From an uncultured Draconibacterium sp. (GTDB taxonomy: Bacteria > Bacteroidota > Bacteroidia > Bacteroidales > Prolixibacteraceae), in assembly GCF_963677575.1 (NCBI RefSeq), contig NZ_OY782038.1, forward strand, positions 3,413,501-3,477,500: a DNA stretch of 64,000 nt, written 5' to 3'. Every line of letters starts with the position of its first letter. Positions within the stretch are counted from its first letter, which is position 1. The position numbers and the translations under genes are program-made. Under the pieces are notes generated by a model. That model was not told where the DNA came from, searched no databases, and saw only the letters and a list, made by a program, of their open reading frames with translations. Positions 44,932 to 54,468 of the stretch are shown here, piece by piece.

Positions 44932-46188
44932 ATGGGAATGGATAAAAAAATTGAAAAGAAGAAAGGCTTAAAAGCCAAACACATTATTTGGATTGTTGGC
45001 GGATTGGCGTTTGCCTTTTTGTTGTATAAAGTGGTAATGGGAAGCAGCGGCTCGGTGTTTCGGGCCGAAAAAGATAAGTTGACCATAAGCTCCGTTACCG
45101 ACGGCGAGTTTAACGACTACATTACTGTAATTGGACAGGTGGAACCCATTACAACTATTTTCCTCGATGTGGAAGAAGGTGGAAAAGTGGAAGAGATTTT
45201 TATTGAAGAAGGCGAGATGGTGAAAAAAGGTGATGTTATTCTTCGCTTGAAAAACAATGACTTGAATACCACTATCATGGATAGTGAGTCGAGTATAGCC
45301 TACCGTTCCAACGAACTCAGGAATACACAGATTACCATTGAACAACAAAAAATTGCCAACCAACGTGCCAAATTGCAAATTGATCTTCAGGTAGAGCAGG
45401 CCGAACGTAAGTACAAACAGTATAAAGCTTTGTTCGACGATGATTTAATTGCCCGTGAAGACTACCTGAAAGCCAAGGAGGACTATGAACTTACTTTAAA
45501 AGAAAAAGTACTAACCTACCAACAATTTGAACAGGACTCGATCTTCTTTGGCAATCAGAAGGAAAACATGGACGAGAGCCTGGAAAATATGCGCAATAAC
45601 CTGATAATGGCGCGTTTGCGTTTGGATAACCTGAATGTAAAAGCGCCGGAGGATGGCCAACTGGGATTATTGAACGCCGAAATTGGAGAATCAATCGGAC
45701 GTGGTCAGCGAATTGGGATGATAAACATTCTAACCGACTTTAAAATCAATGCGCTTATCGACGAGCATTACATTGATCGCGTTCGTCGTGGATTAAATTC
45801 GTCTTTCGATCGTGGAGGCGAAAATTATAACCTGACCGTTAAAAAGGTCTACCCGGAAGTGCGCGAAGGCCAGTTTGAAATTGATATGATTTTTGAAGGT
45901 GCTAAGCCGGATAATATCCGTACCGGGCAAACATATCACACGAAATTGCAGCTGGGACAACCCGAAAAAGCAGTGCTGATTCCAAAAGGTGGCTTCTTCC
46001 AAAGCACCGGCGGGCAGTGGGTTTATGTGCTGAATGATAACGGGACGGAGGCCGAAAAACGCAGCATCCGTATCGGGAAACAAAACCCACAGTATTACGA
46101 AGTGCTGGAAGGTTTAACACCGGGAGAGAAAGTAATTACTTCCAGCTATGATTTATTCGGAGATAACGATAGGATTGTGTTTAAATAG
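44932..46188 (+). CDS. Periplasmic membrane-fusion protein (HlyD/MacA-like)
   Basis: A 418-aa adaptor: short cytoplasmic N-terminus rich in Lys, one TM helix (about 19-37, HIIWIVGGLAFAFLLYKVV), a biotinyl-lipoyl half (about 70-105, VEEGGKVEEIFIEEGEMVKKGDVILRL), a long coiled-coil hairpin (about 110-225), the second lipoyl half (about 235-260) and beta-barrel/membrane-proximal domains (about 265-418). A second possible ATG is two codons downstream. It bridges the inner-membrane permeases and TolC-like channel. Only one such gene serves the whole permease array. Followed by a 134-bp gap with an inverted repeat. Confidence 0.93.
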   Translation: MGMDKKIEKKKGLKAKHIIWIVGGLAFAFLLYKVVMGSSGSVFRAEKDKLTISSVTDGEFNDYITVIGQVEPITTIFLDVEEGGKVEEIFIEEGEMVKKGDVILRLKNNDLNTTIMDSESSIAYRSNELRNTQITIEQQKIANQRAKLQIDLQVEQAERKYKQYKALFDDDLIAREDYLKAKEDYELTLKEKVLTYQQFEQDSIFFGNQKENMDESLENMRNNLIMARLRLDNLNVKAPEDGQLGLLNAEIGESIGRGQRIGMINILTDFKINALIDEHYIDRVRRGLNSSFDRGGENYNLTVKKVYPEVREGQFEIDMIFEGAKPDNIRTGQTYHTKLQLGQPEKAVLIPKGGFFQSTGGQWVYVLNDNGTEAEKRSIRIGKQNPQYYEVLEGLTPGEKVITSSYDLFGDNDRIVFK

Positions 46189-46210
46189 AAAGGAAAAAGG
46201 CAAAAGTTGC

Positions 46211-46291
46211 TTGTCATTTCGAAGGAGGTACGACTGAGAAATCTCTTCCATTTTTTAACAGATTTCTCCTCCTGCGTCGTCGAAATGACAA
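46211..46291. repeat. Intergenic inverted repeat (TTGTCATTTCGA type)
   Basis: Ends TTGTCATTTCGA and TCGAAATGACAA are perfect inverted repeats, with an inner pair GAGAAATCT/AGATTTCTC. This is a widespread Bacteroidota intergenic repeat; here it sits between MFP and ATPase genes and would be transcribed as a hairpin. Confidence 0.85.
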
Positions 46292-46322
46292 AAAATATAC
46301 AGAATAACAAAACAAAAATATC

Positions 46323-47021
46323 ATGATAAAGACAGAAAATCTAACAAAAGTATTCCGCACTGAAGAGGTGGAAACCAGTGCGTTGAATGAGGTGAACTTA
46401 CACGTAAAAAAGGGTGAATTTGTTGCCATTATGGGACCTTCGGGTTGTGGGAAATCAACTTTGATGAATATCATCGGGTTACTGGATAATCCTTCAGGCG
46501 GTGAATATTATTTTGATGGCGCAGAGGTTGGTCAGCTAAAAGAACGCAACCGTACTATGCTGCGCAAAGGAAATATCGGTTTTGTATTTCAGAGCTTTAA
46601 CCTGATCGATGAGCTGAACGTTTACGAAAATGTGGAGCTTCCGTTGATCTACCTGAAACTAAAAGCCCGCGAGCGCAAAGAAATGGTGGAGAAAGTACTG
46701 GAGCGTATGAAAATTGCGCACCGTGCAAAACATTTCCCGCAACAACTTTCCGGTGGTCAGCAGCAGCGTGTGGCTATTGCCCGTGCGGTAGTTGCTAACC
46801 CGAAGCTGATTCTTGCCGATGAGCCAACCGGTAACCTCGACTCGAAAAACGGGCTGGAAGTTATGAACCTGCTTACCGAATTGAACCGCGAAGGAACCAC
46901 TATTGTAATGGTAACTCACTCATTGCACGACTCTGAATTTGCTCACCGTGTTGTTAACCTGTTCGATGGTATGATCATTACCGAAGAGGTGAAAAAAGAA
47001 ATGGGAGAGATCCTGTTATAA
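46323..47021 (+). CDS. ABC transporter ATP-binding protein (MacB/LolD type)
   Basis: A 232-aa stand-alone nucleotide-binding subunit. Walker [10 protein letters not shown] (38-46), Q-loop in [13 protein letters not shown] (about 90-100), ABC signature [14 protein letters not shown] (about 141-154), Walker [13 protein letters not shown] (about 160-171) and H-loop THSL (about 199). It matches the family that powers FtsX-type permeases (LolD, MacB-NBD). It is the only ATPase in the operon, although at least seven permease genes follow, so it presumably serves all of them. Seen directly: complete catalytic set. Inferred: shared use. Confidence 0.95.
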   Translation: MIKTENLTKVFRTEEVETSALNEVNLHVKKGEFVAIMGPSGCGKSTLMNIIGLLDNPSGGEYYFDGAEVGQLKERNRTMLRKGNIGFVFQSFNLIDELNVYENVELPLIYLKLKARERKEMVEKVLERMKIAHRAKHFPQQLSGGQQQRVAIARAVVANPKLILADEPTGNLDSKNGLEVMNLLTELNREGTTIVMVTHSLHDSEFAHRVVNLFDGMIITEEVKKEMGEILL

Positions 47022-47027
47022 AAAAGT

Positions 47028-47090
47028 GCAGGGCGCAAAGAGCCATGAGAGAAGTTAGCGCTCTATGCTCTCTGCGCTGTGCCCCTGACA
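47028..47090. repeat. Intergenic repeat between ATPase and permease 1
   Basis: GCAGGGCGCAAAGAGCCATG faces CTCTATGCTCTCTGCGCTGTGCCC as an imperfect inverted repeat. A GTG inside it is in frame with permease 1 but is an improbable start. Confidence 0.65.
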
Positions 47091-47102
47091 AAACAGAAAG
47101 CC

Positions 47103-49451
47103 ATGAAAAATTTACGATTTATATTTAGAATGTTTCGGCGAAATCCCTTGTTGGTTTTTGTAAACCTGCCCGGATTAGCCATCGGATTAAGCGCAGTTTT
47201 GCTGTTGTCGGTATACCTGAAACACGAGCTAAGTTATGACCAGCATTTTCAAACAAAAAACAATGTTCTTCGACTTTACAACGCAGTTACCGAAAATGGA
47301 AACACCACTAACTATGCCATTTGTTTGCGTAAAGCTTACACCGAAATTCCATCGCGGGTTCCGGAAATAAGATCGGCAACTCAAATTTATAATGGCTGGG
47401 ATACTACGGCAGAATTTGAGGAGCAAAAATTCCCCAACATGCAACTATTGTTTGCCGACAAGGATTTCTTCGATGTATTTGGACTGGATTTGATTCAGGG
47501 AAACAGCAACGATGCTTTGGTGGGTGAAAACAACGTGGTAATAACCCGGTCCACTGCATTAAAAGTATTTAATACAGTGGATTGTGTTGGCAAAGTTTTG
47601 AATGTTTCGGAAGAGCCGGCTACCATAACGGGCGTAATAAATGATTTGCCCAATAACACGCACTTTAATTTCGATTTGCTGGTGTCGATGCAGACTGTTC
47701 ATCCCGAGAACTGGGGAGGACTGGAGCTGTACACCTATTTCAGAATTGACGAAAATGCCGATATAACTTCGGCAGGCGAAAAGATTGCTTCGGTGAATAA
47801 TGAGCTGATGAAACCCTGGGGTGAGCCATTCAACCTTACAGCGGAAACGGGAACTGAGCTGTTGGCCGATTTGCATTTACATACTGTTGTTGATTTTGAT
47901 CTGTCGCCAAAAGCCAATTTAACGCACGTGTTTATTATTGCAGGCATTGCATTTTTGGTGCTGCTTATTGCCATGGTCAATTACATCAATCTGTATGTTT
48001 TGCATGGCGAAAAACGGATTGCCGAAATTGCGTCACGAAAATCGTTGGGAGCCACGCAGAGCACATTGTCGCGTTTGTTTTTTACTGAAACATCTGTGAT
48101 TAGTCTTTTGTCGTTTGTGCTGGCGTTGGGACTAACGGCTCTTGTTCAGCCATTGTTTGCCCGGTTAATGAAAAGCCAGATCGAGCTGTCGGACATGTTT
48201 TCCTTTTCCGGAATTTTACTGGTTTTGGCCATTCTAACAGTTTTAATACTGGTTTCAGGTGCTTACCCAAGTTATTATTTGTCGAAATTAAACCTGGTAA
48301 ATGCGCTTAAAGGAAAGTCTTCCAAAGTAAAACGCAAAAGCACCTTGTCGCGTATTGCAGTTATTTCGCAGTTTTCCATTTCTGTTTTTTTAATTAGTGC
48401 ACTGGTAATTGTTTTTGCCCAGGTAAACTACTTAAAAGAAGTGCCGCTTGGTTTTAATCCTGAGAATGTAATCGGCATCACCAATCTGAATAACGAGGTG
48501 CGAAGAAGCGCGTCGTCTATTGCTGATGAATTGTCACAACTGGCATTTGTTGAAAATGTAGCTTCTTCCGATCATGGTATGGGGCAAGGTTCAAGCGGAC
48601 AGGGAATAAAGAAATATGGCGATCCCGGAAATTTAAATAGCGTAAATGAATACCGTGTACATCCCGGATTTGCAAAAACCATGCAGCTGGAACTGGTTGA
48701 CGGGCGTTATTTTAATAATTCGGAGGCAGATAAAAAGGCAGTTATTCTTAACGAAGCAGCGGCAAAAATGCTCGGACCTGATGTGAAAGTTGGCAGCCTG
48801 GTTGATATGTTTGATGAACCTTTAACAGTAATCGCCATTGCTAAGGATTTTTACTACATCGATCATCCGGGTGCACCAATTGCGCCACTTGTTATTACTA
48901 ACTATCGCAACAACGTAAACAACATTTATGTGCGGACAAAAGCTGGAACTACTTCTGCACAAGTGGCCCAAATCGACGAGGTAATTAAAAGTTATTCGCC
49001 GGAACTTATCATCAGTAAGTTTCAGTTAACCGATGTTTATGCCAATAAGTATACTAACGAGGAGCGGATGATAAAACTGGTGACTACCGGTGCCGGACTG
49101 GCGATCATCATCAGTTTTATTGGTTTAATGGCGCTTTCTGTACTAAATGTAAACCGACGCAAAAAAGAGATTGGAATACGAAAAGTAATTGGCAGCACAG
49201 AAACGCAGGTGGTTGGGGAACTGTTGAAAGAAACGTTTATACTGGTTCTTATTGCGATTGTAATTGCTTTTGTTGGTAGCTATTTTACCATGAGTCAGTG
49301 GTTGCAGCACTTTGTAAACCGGGTATCCATCAGTCCTGTATATTTTCTGATAAGCGCTGCTTTGGCACTGTTTATTGCTTTTATGGCAGTGGGCTGGCAA
49401 AGCTGGCGGGCTGCTACGCGAAATCCCGTTGAGGCACTACGTTATGAATAA
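47103..49451 (+). CDS. FtsX/MacB-type ABC permease 1 of the array
   Basis: Start at ATG 47103 (MKNLRFIFRMFRRNPLLVF); a GTG 24 bp upstream is inside a repeat. The 782-aa protein has TM1 (about 17-37), a MacB periplasmic domain (about 40-270), an FtsX block with three TMs (about 280-395), a further TM (about 420-445), a second periplasmic domain and a final FtsX block (about 665-782). It is the most divergent member: its last 95 residues (KKEIGIRKVIGSTETQVVGELLKETF...) lack the shared block of permeases 2-6 except for the extreme end SWRAATRNPVEALRYE. As first permease after the ATPase it may be the ancestral partner. Substrate unknown. Confidence 0.92.
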   Translation: MKNLRFIFRMFRRNPLLVFVNLPGLAIGLSAVLLLSVYLKHELSYDQHFQTKNNVLRLYNAVTENGNTTNYAICLRKAYTEIPSRVPEIRSATQIYNGWDTTAEFEEQKFPNMQLLFADKDFFDVFGLDLIQGNSNDALVGENNVVITRSTALKVFNTVDCVGKVLNVSEEPATITGVINDLPNNTHFNFDLLVSMQTVHPENWGGLELYTYFRIDENADITSAGEKIASVNNELMKPWGEPFNLTAETGTELLADLHLHTVVDFDLSPKANLTHVFIIAGIAFLVLLIAMVNYINLYVLHGEKRIAEIASRKSLGATQSTLSRLFFTETSVISLLSFVLALGLTALVQPLFARLMKSQIELSDMFSFSGILLVLAILTVLILVSGAYPSYYLSKLNLVNALKGKSSKVKRKSTLSRIAVISQFSISVFLISALVIVFAQVNYLKEVPLGFNPENVIGITNLNNEVRRSASSIADELSQLAFVENVASSDHGMGQGSSGQGIKKYGDPGNLNSVNEYRVHPGFAKTMQLELVDGRYFNNSEADKKAVILNEAAAKMLGPDVKVGSLVDMFDEPLTVIAIAKDFYYIDHPGAPIAPLVITNYRNNVNNIYVRTKAGTTSAQVAQIDEVIKSYSPELIISKFQLTDVYANKYTNEERMIKLVTTGAGLAIIISFIGLMALSVLNVNRRKKEIGIRKVIGSTETQVVGELLKETFILVLIAIVIAFVGSYFTMSQWLQHFVNRVSISPVYFLISAALALFIAFMAVGWQSWRAATRNPVEALRYE

Positions 49452-49490
49452 AAAGCTCCTGTATAACCTCTGCAATGTGGAGGAACAGGA
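49452..49490. repeat. Degenerate CTCC...GGAGG intergenic repeat
   Basis: AGCTCCTGTATAACCTCTGC...GGAGGAACAGGAAG is a drifted copy of the left end of the repeat at 61688-61820 (AGCCCCTTCTAACCTCCCC). Confidence 0.5.
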
Positions 49491-49580
49491 AGACGCTAGA
49501 AAATTGAGAAGATAGAACTAAAATAAACAACAATTAAAAGTAATCACTCTCTCAAAGTTTCCTTCTGGAGGTTTTATATT

Positions 49581-51953
49581 ATGAAATTACAAAACAATAT
49601 CAAATTAACGCTTCGCACGTTTGCAAAAAACAAAGGCGTTACATTATTGAATCTTATTGGTTTATCGGTAGGGATAACAGCAAGTTTATTGATTTTTCTT
49701 TTTGTTCAGAAGGAGAAAAGCACCGATAAATATATTCCCGATTTGGAGAATATTTATGTTTTGAACAATGAGAATGACCGCTACCTGTCGCAAGGAATGG
49801 TTAACCACATTAAAAATGAAATTGCAGAATTCCAGTCGGTTACTTATTGTGGAAATGATTGGTCGTCGCAAATATTTCTGGAGTATAACAACGAAAGTTA
49901 TGCCGTAAAAAATATGCTTAATGCTGATTCTGCTTTTTTCAGAGTATTTAATTTCAGTACTGTTTATGGCAATCCTCAACAAGGGTTAAACCGTTCGGAT
50001 GAAATTGTACTGACACGTTCTTTATCTCAGAAATTATTTGGCAACGAAAATCCAATAGGGAAAAACATTATTTATAATGCAACTTATTTAACCAATCAAA
50101 ATTTAACAGTAACCGCAGTTATTGACGATTTGCCACAATCAAGCTCGTGGAATTTCGATGCCGTCCTTTCGTTGCCAACAATGTGCCATCTCAATTGGTA
50201 TAAACGAAATATGGAAAAATGGGGGACTCAAAATTATAACGCATTTGCAAAATTAAATCCTAACGTTTCAGAAGATATGGCTAATGAGAAACTGGCGAAT
50301 ATCGACCTTGCCGCTGTACCTGATGGTTTTAAAGAAGACACACATTACGGTGCTGCTCCTTTTAAAAATGCCTATTTCGAAATGCCCGATTTAGAGAGAA
50401 TGTCGCACGGAAACAAACTTACCTTATCCATTATTGCAATTATTGGGGTGCTGATATTGTTACTATCGTGCGTTAATTACATTAATATGGTAACGGCACA
50501 ACAGGGCAAGCGTTACAAATCGTTCGGGCTGTTTAAAACAATGGGCGATAATCGTTGGGGCATTATTCATGCCACTACCACCGAGGCAGCAATGCTTTTA
50601 ATTGCGGCGGTATTTATTTCTTTGGTATTCACAACTTTATTGTTGCCTGGTCTTAACTCTTTAACAAGTTCTCGTTTTACGAATAATGCCTTGTTCAATG
50701 GTAATTTTATGGGAATGATTATTTTTATTTTGGGAATAATGATTTTAATAACCGGCATTATTCCCGGATATATTTTCAGTAATAAACCCACCACCGAATT
50801 AATCCGAAAAACACAAACATCGCAAGGAAATCCTTTTTTACGTAACGGACTGCTTGTTTTCCAATTTGTGGTTTCTATTGCTCTGATATCGTCTATTTTT
50901 ATCATTAATCGTCAAAATAGTTTTATTCAGAATTGCTATACAGGATTTACAAAAGACAATATCGTTTATGTAAACACAAACGATGATATTTCCTCGCACA
51001 TAAACGCTTTTAAAAATGAATTAAAACAAATGCCCGGCATTCAGGATATAACATTTTCTGAGAATGTATTAATTGAGGTTGATCAGGAATGGGGTACCGG
51101 TTTTGTCAACAAAGGAGAAACCTATGATGTCAATTTTAAAAAGATGAGTGTTGCCCCTAACTTTTTCGCGTTTTTTAATATTCCCATCAAAGAAGGGCAA
51201 ACGTTCTCTGAAAATTCTAAAAACAGGTCAGATGTTATCATCAACGAAACGGCCAAAGCTGATTTTAAAATTGATCAACTGAACGATGCTCGTTTTACCA
51301 TTGGTGGAGACAATGGGGGCAATATTGTGGGAATGGCAAGCAACTATAATTTTGAAAGCCTGCACGTACCCATTATGGCTCAGGTATATATGGCTTCGGG
51401 CGATTGCGACAACGTGCTTTACCTGAAAGTTAATGCCTCGAACATGGCGACATTTAAAAGCACAATGAGCGATGTTGAAAAAGCGTGGAACGACATTTCT
51501 CCAATGTTTCCTATGGAATATCAATTTCTTGACCAAACTTACGCAGCACAATATGCAAAAGAGGCTCAATTCCAGAAGTTTCTGTTATATACTACATTAA
51601 TTTCGTTAATTCTGTCGTGCCTTGGATTAATTGGTTTAACCTATTTCATTATGGAGCAACGCACCAAAGAAATTGGAGTTCGTAAAGTAAATGGCGCAAC
51701 CATATCTGAAGTGATAACGCTCCTCAACAAAGACTTTGTAAAATGGGTAGCCATAGCTTTCATCATTGCCACACCCATTGCGTGGTATGCAATGCACAAA
51801 TGGCTCGAAAACTTTGCCTACAAAACCACTTTAAGCTGGTGGATATTTGCCCTATCCGGAGTGATGGCTTTGGGAATAGCTTTGCTGACGGTGAGTTGGC
51901 AGAGTTGGAAGGCCGCAACGCGGAATCCTGTCGAAGCTCTCCGATATGAATAG
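49581..51953 (+). CDS. FtsX/MacB-type ABC permease 2 of the array
   Basis: A 790-aa inner-membrane permease with the same duplicated layout: TM1 (about 18-38), first periplasmic MacB domain, FtsX TMs (about 275-400), internal TM (about 425-445), second periplasmic domain (about 450-665) and last FtsX block. The cytoplasmic loop KEIGVRKVNGATISEV, which in this family contacts the ATPase, begins the shared C-terminal block (about 51665-51950). At the DNA level it shares an uninterrupted run of about 40 bases with permease 5 here, including synonymous positions. The first periplasmic domain (FQSVTYCGNDWSSQIFLEY) is unlike those of its neighbours. Function within the exporter: one of several alternative permease subunits (inference). 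Confidence 0.92.
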   Translation: MKLQNNIKLTLRTFAKNKGVTLLNLIGLSVGITASLLIFLFVQKEKSTDKYIPDLENIYVLNNENDRYLSQGMVNHIKNEIAEFQSVTYCGNDWSSQIFLEYNNESYAVKNMLNADSAFFRVFNFSTVYGNPQQGLNRSDEIVLTRSLSQKLFGNENPIGKNIIYNATYLTNQNLTVTAVIDDLPQSSSWNFDAVLSLPTMCHLNWYKRNMEKWGTQNYNAFAKLNPNVSEDMANEKLANIDLAAVPDGFKEDTHYGAAPFKNAYFEMPDLERMSHGNKLTLSIIAIIGVLILLLSCVNYINMVTAQQGKRYKSFGLFKTMGDNRWGIIHATTTEAAMLLIAAVFISLVFTTLLLPGLNSLTSSRFTNNALFNGNFMGMIIFILGIMILITGIIPGYIFSNKPTTELIRKTQTSQGNPFLRNGLLVFQFVVSIALISSIFIINRQNSFIQNCYTGFTKDNIVYVNTNDDISSHINAFKNELKQMPGIQDITFSENVLIEVDQEWGTGFVNKGETYDVNFKKMSVAPNFFAFFNIPIKEGQTFSENSKNRSDVIINETAKADFKIDQLNDARFTIGGDNGGNIVGMASNYNFESLHVPIMAQVYMASGDCDNVLYLKVNASNMATFKSTMSDVEKAWNDISPMFPMEYQFLDQTYAAQYAKEAQFQKFLLYTTLISLILSCLGLIGLTYFIMEQRTKEIGVRKVNGATISEVITLLNKDFVKWVAIAFIIATPIAWYAMHKWLENFAYKTTLSWWIFALSGVMALGIALLTVSWQSWKAATRNPVEALRYE

Positions 51954-51965
51954 AGAAGAGCGAAG

Positions 51966-51992
51966 ATCCTCGATTGCGAAGCAAATCGGGAT
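51966..51992. repeat. Degenerate ATCC..GATT / AATCGGGAT inverted repeat
   Basis: Imperfect hairpin in the permease 2-3 spacer, same family as 54378-54399. Confidence 0.5.
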
Positions 51993-52033
51993 GGAGGTAC
52001 TTTGGTATGAATAAAATATGAATTTGAATAAAT

Positions 52034-54373
52034 ATGTTGCACTTTAAACGTATCCTTAAATCAATCCTGAAATACAAAACATCCTCAGGATTAACTTTAT
52101 TAAGCCTGGTAATAGCATTTACCGGAATCATTATTCTTGCACTGTATGTTTCGTGGGAAAAAAGTTTCGATAAATTCCATGACAATGCAGATTCTGTTTA
52201 CCGACTGGAAACATCTCTTTATAACGACCGGGTTCCTGCAAAAATTGGAAAGGTTATTCAAGAGAATGTGCCGGAAGTAGAGAAACTGACTTCGTTATGG
52301 TCGTACAGGGGCAAGATTACCACTCCAAAACTGAATGAAACCAATGTAAGCTTTCAGAAATCGGCGATGTTTGCTGAAGAGAGTTTTCTTGATATTTTCA
52401 CTTTTCCCTTAAAAATTGGCAACAAGGAAACGGTATTAAAAGAGCCTCATTCGGCTGTTGTTTCCGAATCTTTTTCGAAATCACTTTTTGGAGATGTAAA
52501 TCCTGTTGGCGAAAACATTATTGTACAGGATATTCAATATGTGGTTACCGGGGTAATGAAAGATTTTCCAAAAAACTCTTCGATGAAAACCGATTGTCTG
52601 CTTTCGTTTTCTACCTACAAAGAAGAACCTAAGTACAGCTATTTTGATAGCTGGAACGAGTGGAGTTTTAATATATTTTTTAGCCTGGTAGATGGAGCTA
52701 CTACTCAATCGGCAATTGAAAAAATTAATGAACTTGAGATTGTACAACAGCTTAAAGAGGAGATGGGAAACGATCTTGCAGAAGGGGAAGAACTAATTGT
52801 TTTGCGTCCGTTAAAAGAGGTACATTTTGTGCCGGGGGCAGGGAGCTACGTTAATCCGGTAATTTTAAACGTATTTACTTTACTCATTGTAATTCTGATT
52901 ATTATGGGAGCGGTAAACTTTATCAATTTCTCTACTTCTCAGGCACCGCTTCGGTCAAAATCACTCTCAATTACCCGTGTGCTTGGTGGAAAACGGATGT
53001 CGTCGATGGCACAGATTATTTTTGAGTCAGTTTTTCTTTCGTTGTTTGCAATGACTGTCTCGTTGTTAATTTACTGGGCTTTATTTCAACGTATTGAGTC
53101 GTTTTTCAGCATTCAGGGCTTAAGCATGAGTGACCGTTATTTTTTCCTTTTACTATTTGCCGGGTTTGCCGTTTTGTTTGGAATAATAGCCGGATTTTAT
53201 CCGTCGCGCTATGTTACTTCGTCGCCACTTGCCCAAAGTGTAAAAGGAAATGCTCATTTTTCGGGAAAAGGAAAGACGATTAGAAACGCCTTGGTTATCG
53301 TTCAGTTTGCTTTTACAATTGCTTTAATTACCTCTGCTTTTGTTATTGAGAAACAGCTGAATTTCTGGCGGAATTTCGATATCGGGATCAACAAAGAGCA
53401 TGTAGTTTATTTAACCACAACCAAAGATTTACGCGATCATTCCCAGGCTTTTGCCGATGAGTTGATGAAGAACAATGAAATATCGGATTATACTTATACG
53501 CAGTTTATTCCCGGACAAGTTTGGATGGGCTGGGGACGAAATATTGAGGGGCAACACATTCAGATGAAATGTTGGCCAATCGACGAGCATTTTCTTTCGT
53601 TCTTCGATATTCAGATTGATGAAGGCAGAGGTTTTAACACAGGTTCCGAATCCGATATTAATGCTTTCATTTTAAACGAAAAGGGAAAAGAAATATTTGG
53701 ATGGGATAACCCGCTGGAACGCGAGATTCCGGGTTTTGGTTTTTCGGGGCCGCTGGTAGGAATTGCCAAAGACTTTAATTTCCTGTCGCTGAAAGGCGAA
53801 GTGGAGCCGATGATTTTTTGGCGAACCAACGAGCGTAAAAACAGGCTTTTGCTTCGTTTGCAGCCCGGAAACTATACCCAAACCATTGCTTACATAAAAA
53901 ATACGGCGCAAAAATTCGATCCTAAAAACCCAATAGAAGTTCAGTTCCTCGACGATTCGTTAAATGCACTGTACAGCAAAGAAGAGAAAATTGCTCGTTT
54001 TATCGAGTTTGTTGCCTTGTGGACCATTTTGCTGTCGATTACCGGCTTGCTGGGGTTAATTGTTTTTATAAGCCGCGATAGAATAAAAGAAATTGGAGTA
54101 CGCAAAGTAAACGGCGCCACAATTGCCGAAGTTGTACTATTGCTCAATAAAGACTTTGTTAAGTGGGTGCTTATTGCATTTGTTATTGCTATTCCTGCTG
54201 CATATTATGCCATGAATAAATGGCTTGAAAACTTTGCTTACAAAACAAATTTGAGTTGGTGGATTTTTGCTTTGGCGGGAGCGTTGGCTTTGGGAATTGC
54301 ATTGCTAACCGTGAGTTGGCAAAGTTGGCGGGCGGCTACACGAAATCCTGTTGAGGCACTCAGATATGAGTGA
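52034..54373 (+). CDS. FtsX/MacB-type ABC permease 3 of the array
   Basis: A 779-aa permease. N-terminal TM (about 17-38, GLTLLSLVIAFTGIIILALYV), periplasmic MacB domain with SFDKFHDNADSVYRLE (the short motif following TM1 in all members), FtsX TMs (about 270-395), TM (about 415-435), second periplasmic domain and C-terminal FtsX block. The ATPase-facing loop is KEIGVRKVNGATIAEV, and the shared block ends SWQSWRAATRNPVEALRYE. At the codon level its block is nearest to those of permeases 4 and 6 (AMNKWLENFAYKTNLSWW form). The central part, around SSMAQIIFESVFLSLFAM, is unique. Complete, no frameshift. Confidence 0.92.
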   Translation: MLHFKRILKSILKYKTSSGLTLLSLVIAFTGIIILALYVSWEKSFDKFHDNADSVYRLETSLYNDRVPAKIGKVIQENVPEVEKLTSLWSYRGKITTPKLNETNVSFQKSAMFAEESFLDIFTFPLKIGNKETVLKEPHSAVVSESFSKSLFGDVNPVGENIIVQDIQYVVTGVMKDFPKNSSMKTDCLLSFSTYKEEPKYSYFDSWNEWSFNIFFSLVDGATTQSAIEKINELEIVQQLKEEMGNDLAEGEELIVLRPLKEVHFVPGAGSYVNPVILNVFTLLIVILIIMGAVNFINFSTSQAPLRSKSLSITRVLGGKRMSSMAQIIFESVFLSLFAMTVSLLIYWALFQRIESFFSIQGLSMSDRYFFLLLFAGFAVLFGIIAGFYPSRYVTSSPLAQSVKGNAHFSGKGKTIRNALVIVQFAFTIALITSAFVIEKQLNFWRNFDIGINKEHVVYLTTTKDLRDHSQAFADELMKNNEISDYTYTQFIPGQVWMGWGRNIEGQHIQMKCWPIDEHFLSFFDIQIDEGRGFNTGSESDINAFILNEKGKEIFGWDNPLEREIPGFGFSGPLVGIAKDFNFLSLKGEVEPMIFWRTNERKNRLLLRLQPGNYTQTIAYIKNTAQKFDPKNPIEVQFLDDSLNALYSKEEKIARFIEFVALWTILLSITGLLGLIVFISRDRIKEIGVRKVNGATIAEVVLLLNKDFVKWVLIAFVIAIPAAYYAMNKWLENFAYKTNLSWWIFALAGALALGIALLTVSWQSWRAATRNPVEALRYE

Positions 54374-54377
54374 CGAA

Positions 54378-54399
54378 ATCCCGATCGAAGCATCGGGAT
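54378..54399. repeat. ATCCCGAT-ATCGGGAT inverted repeat
   Basis: Perfect 8-bp arms with a 6-nt loop in the permease 3-4 spacer; a common Bacteroidota intergenic hairpin. Confidence 0.7.
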
Positions 54400-54468
54400 G
54401 AAGCGTTTCGAGATGAGTAGTCAGGAAACATTCAGTTTTGATTAAGAGAACAGTAAAACACTTGAAAA

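Noticed and set aside
47079..47102. GTG start for permease 1 giving eight extra residues
   Set aside because: Lies inside an intergenic repeat; the ATG at 47103 gives the family-typical N-terminus.
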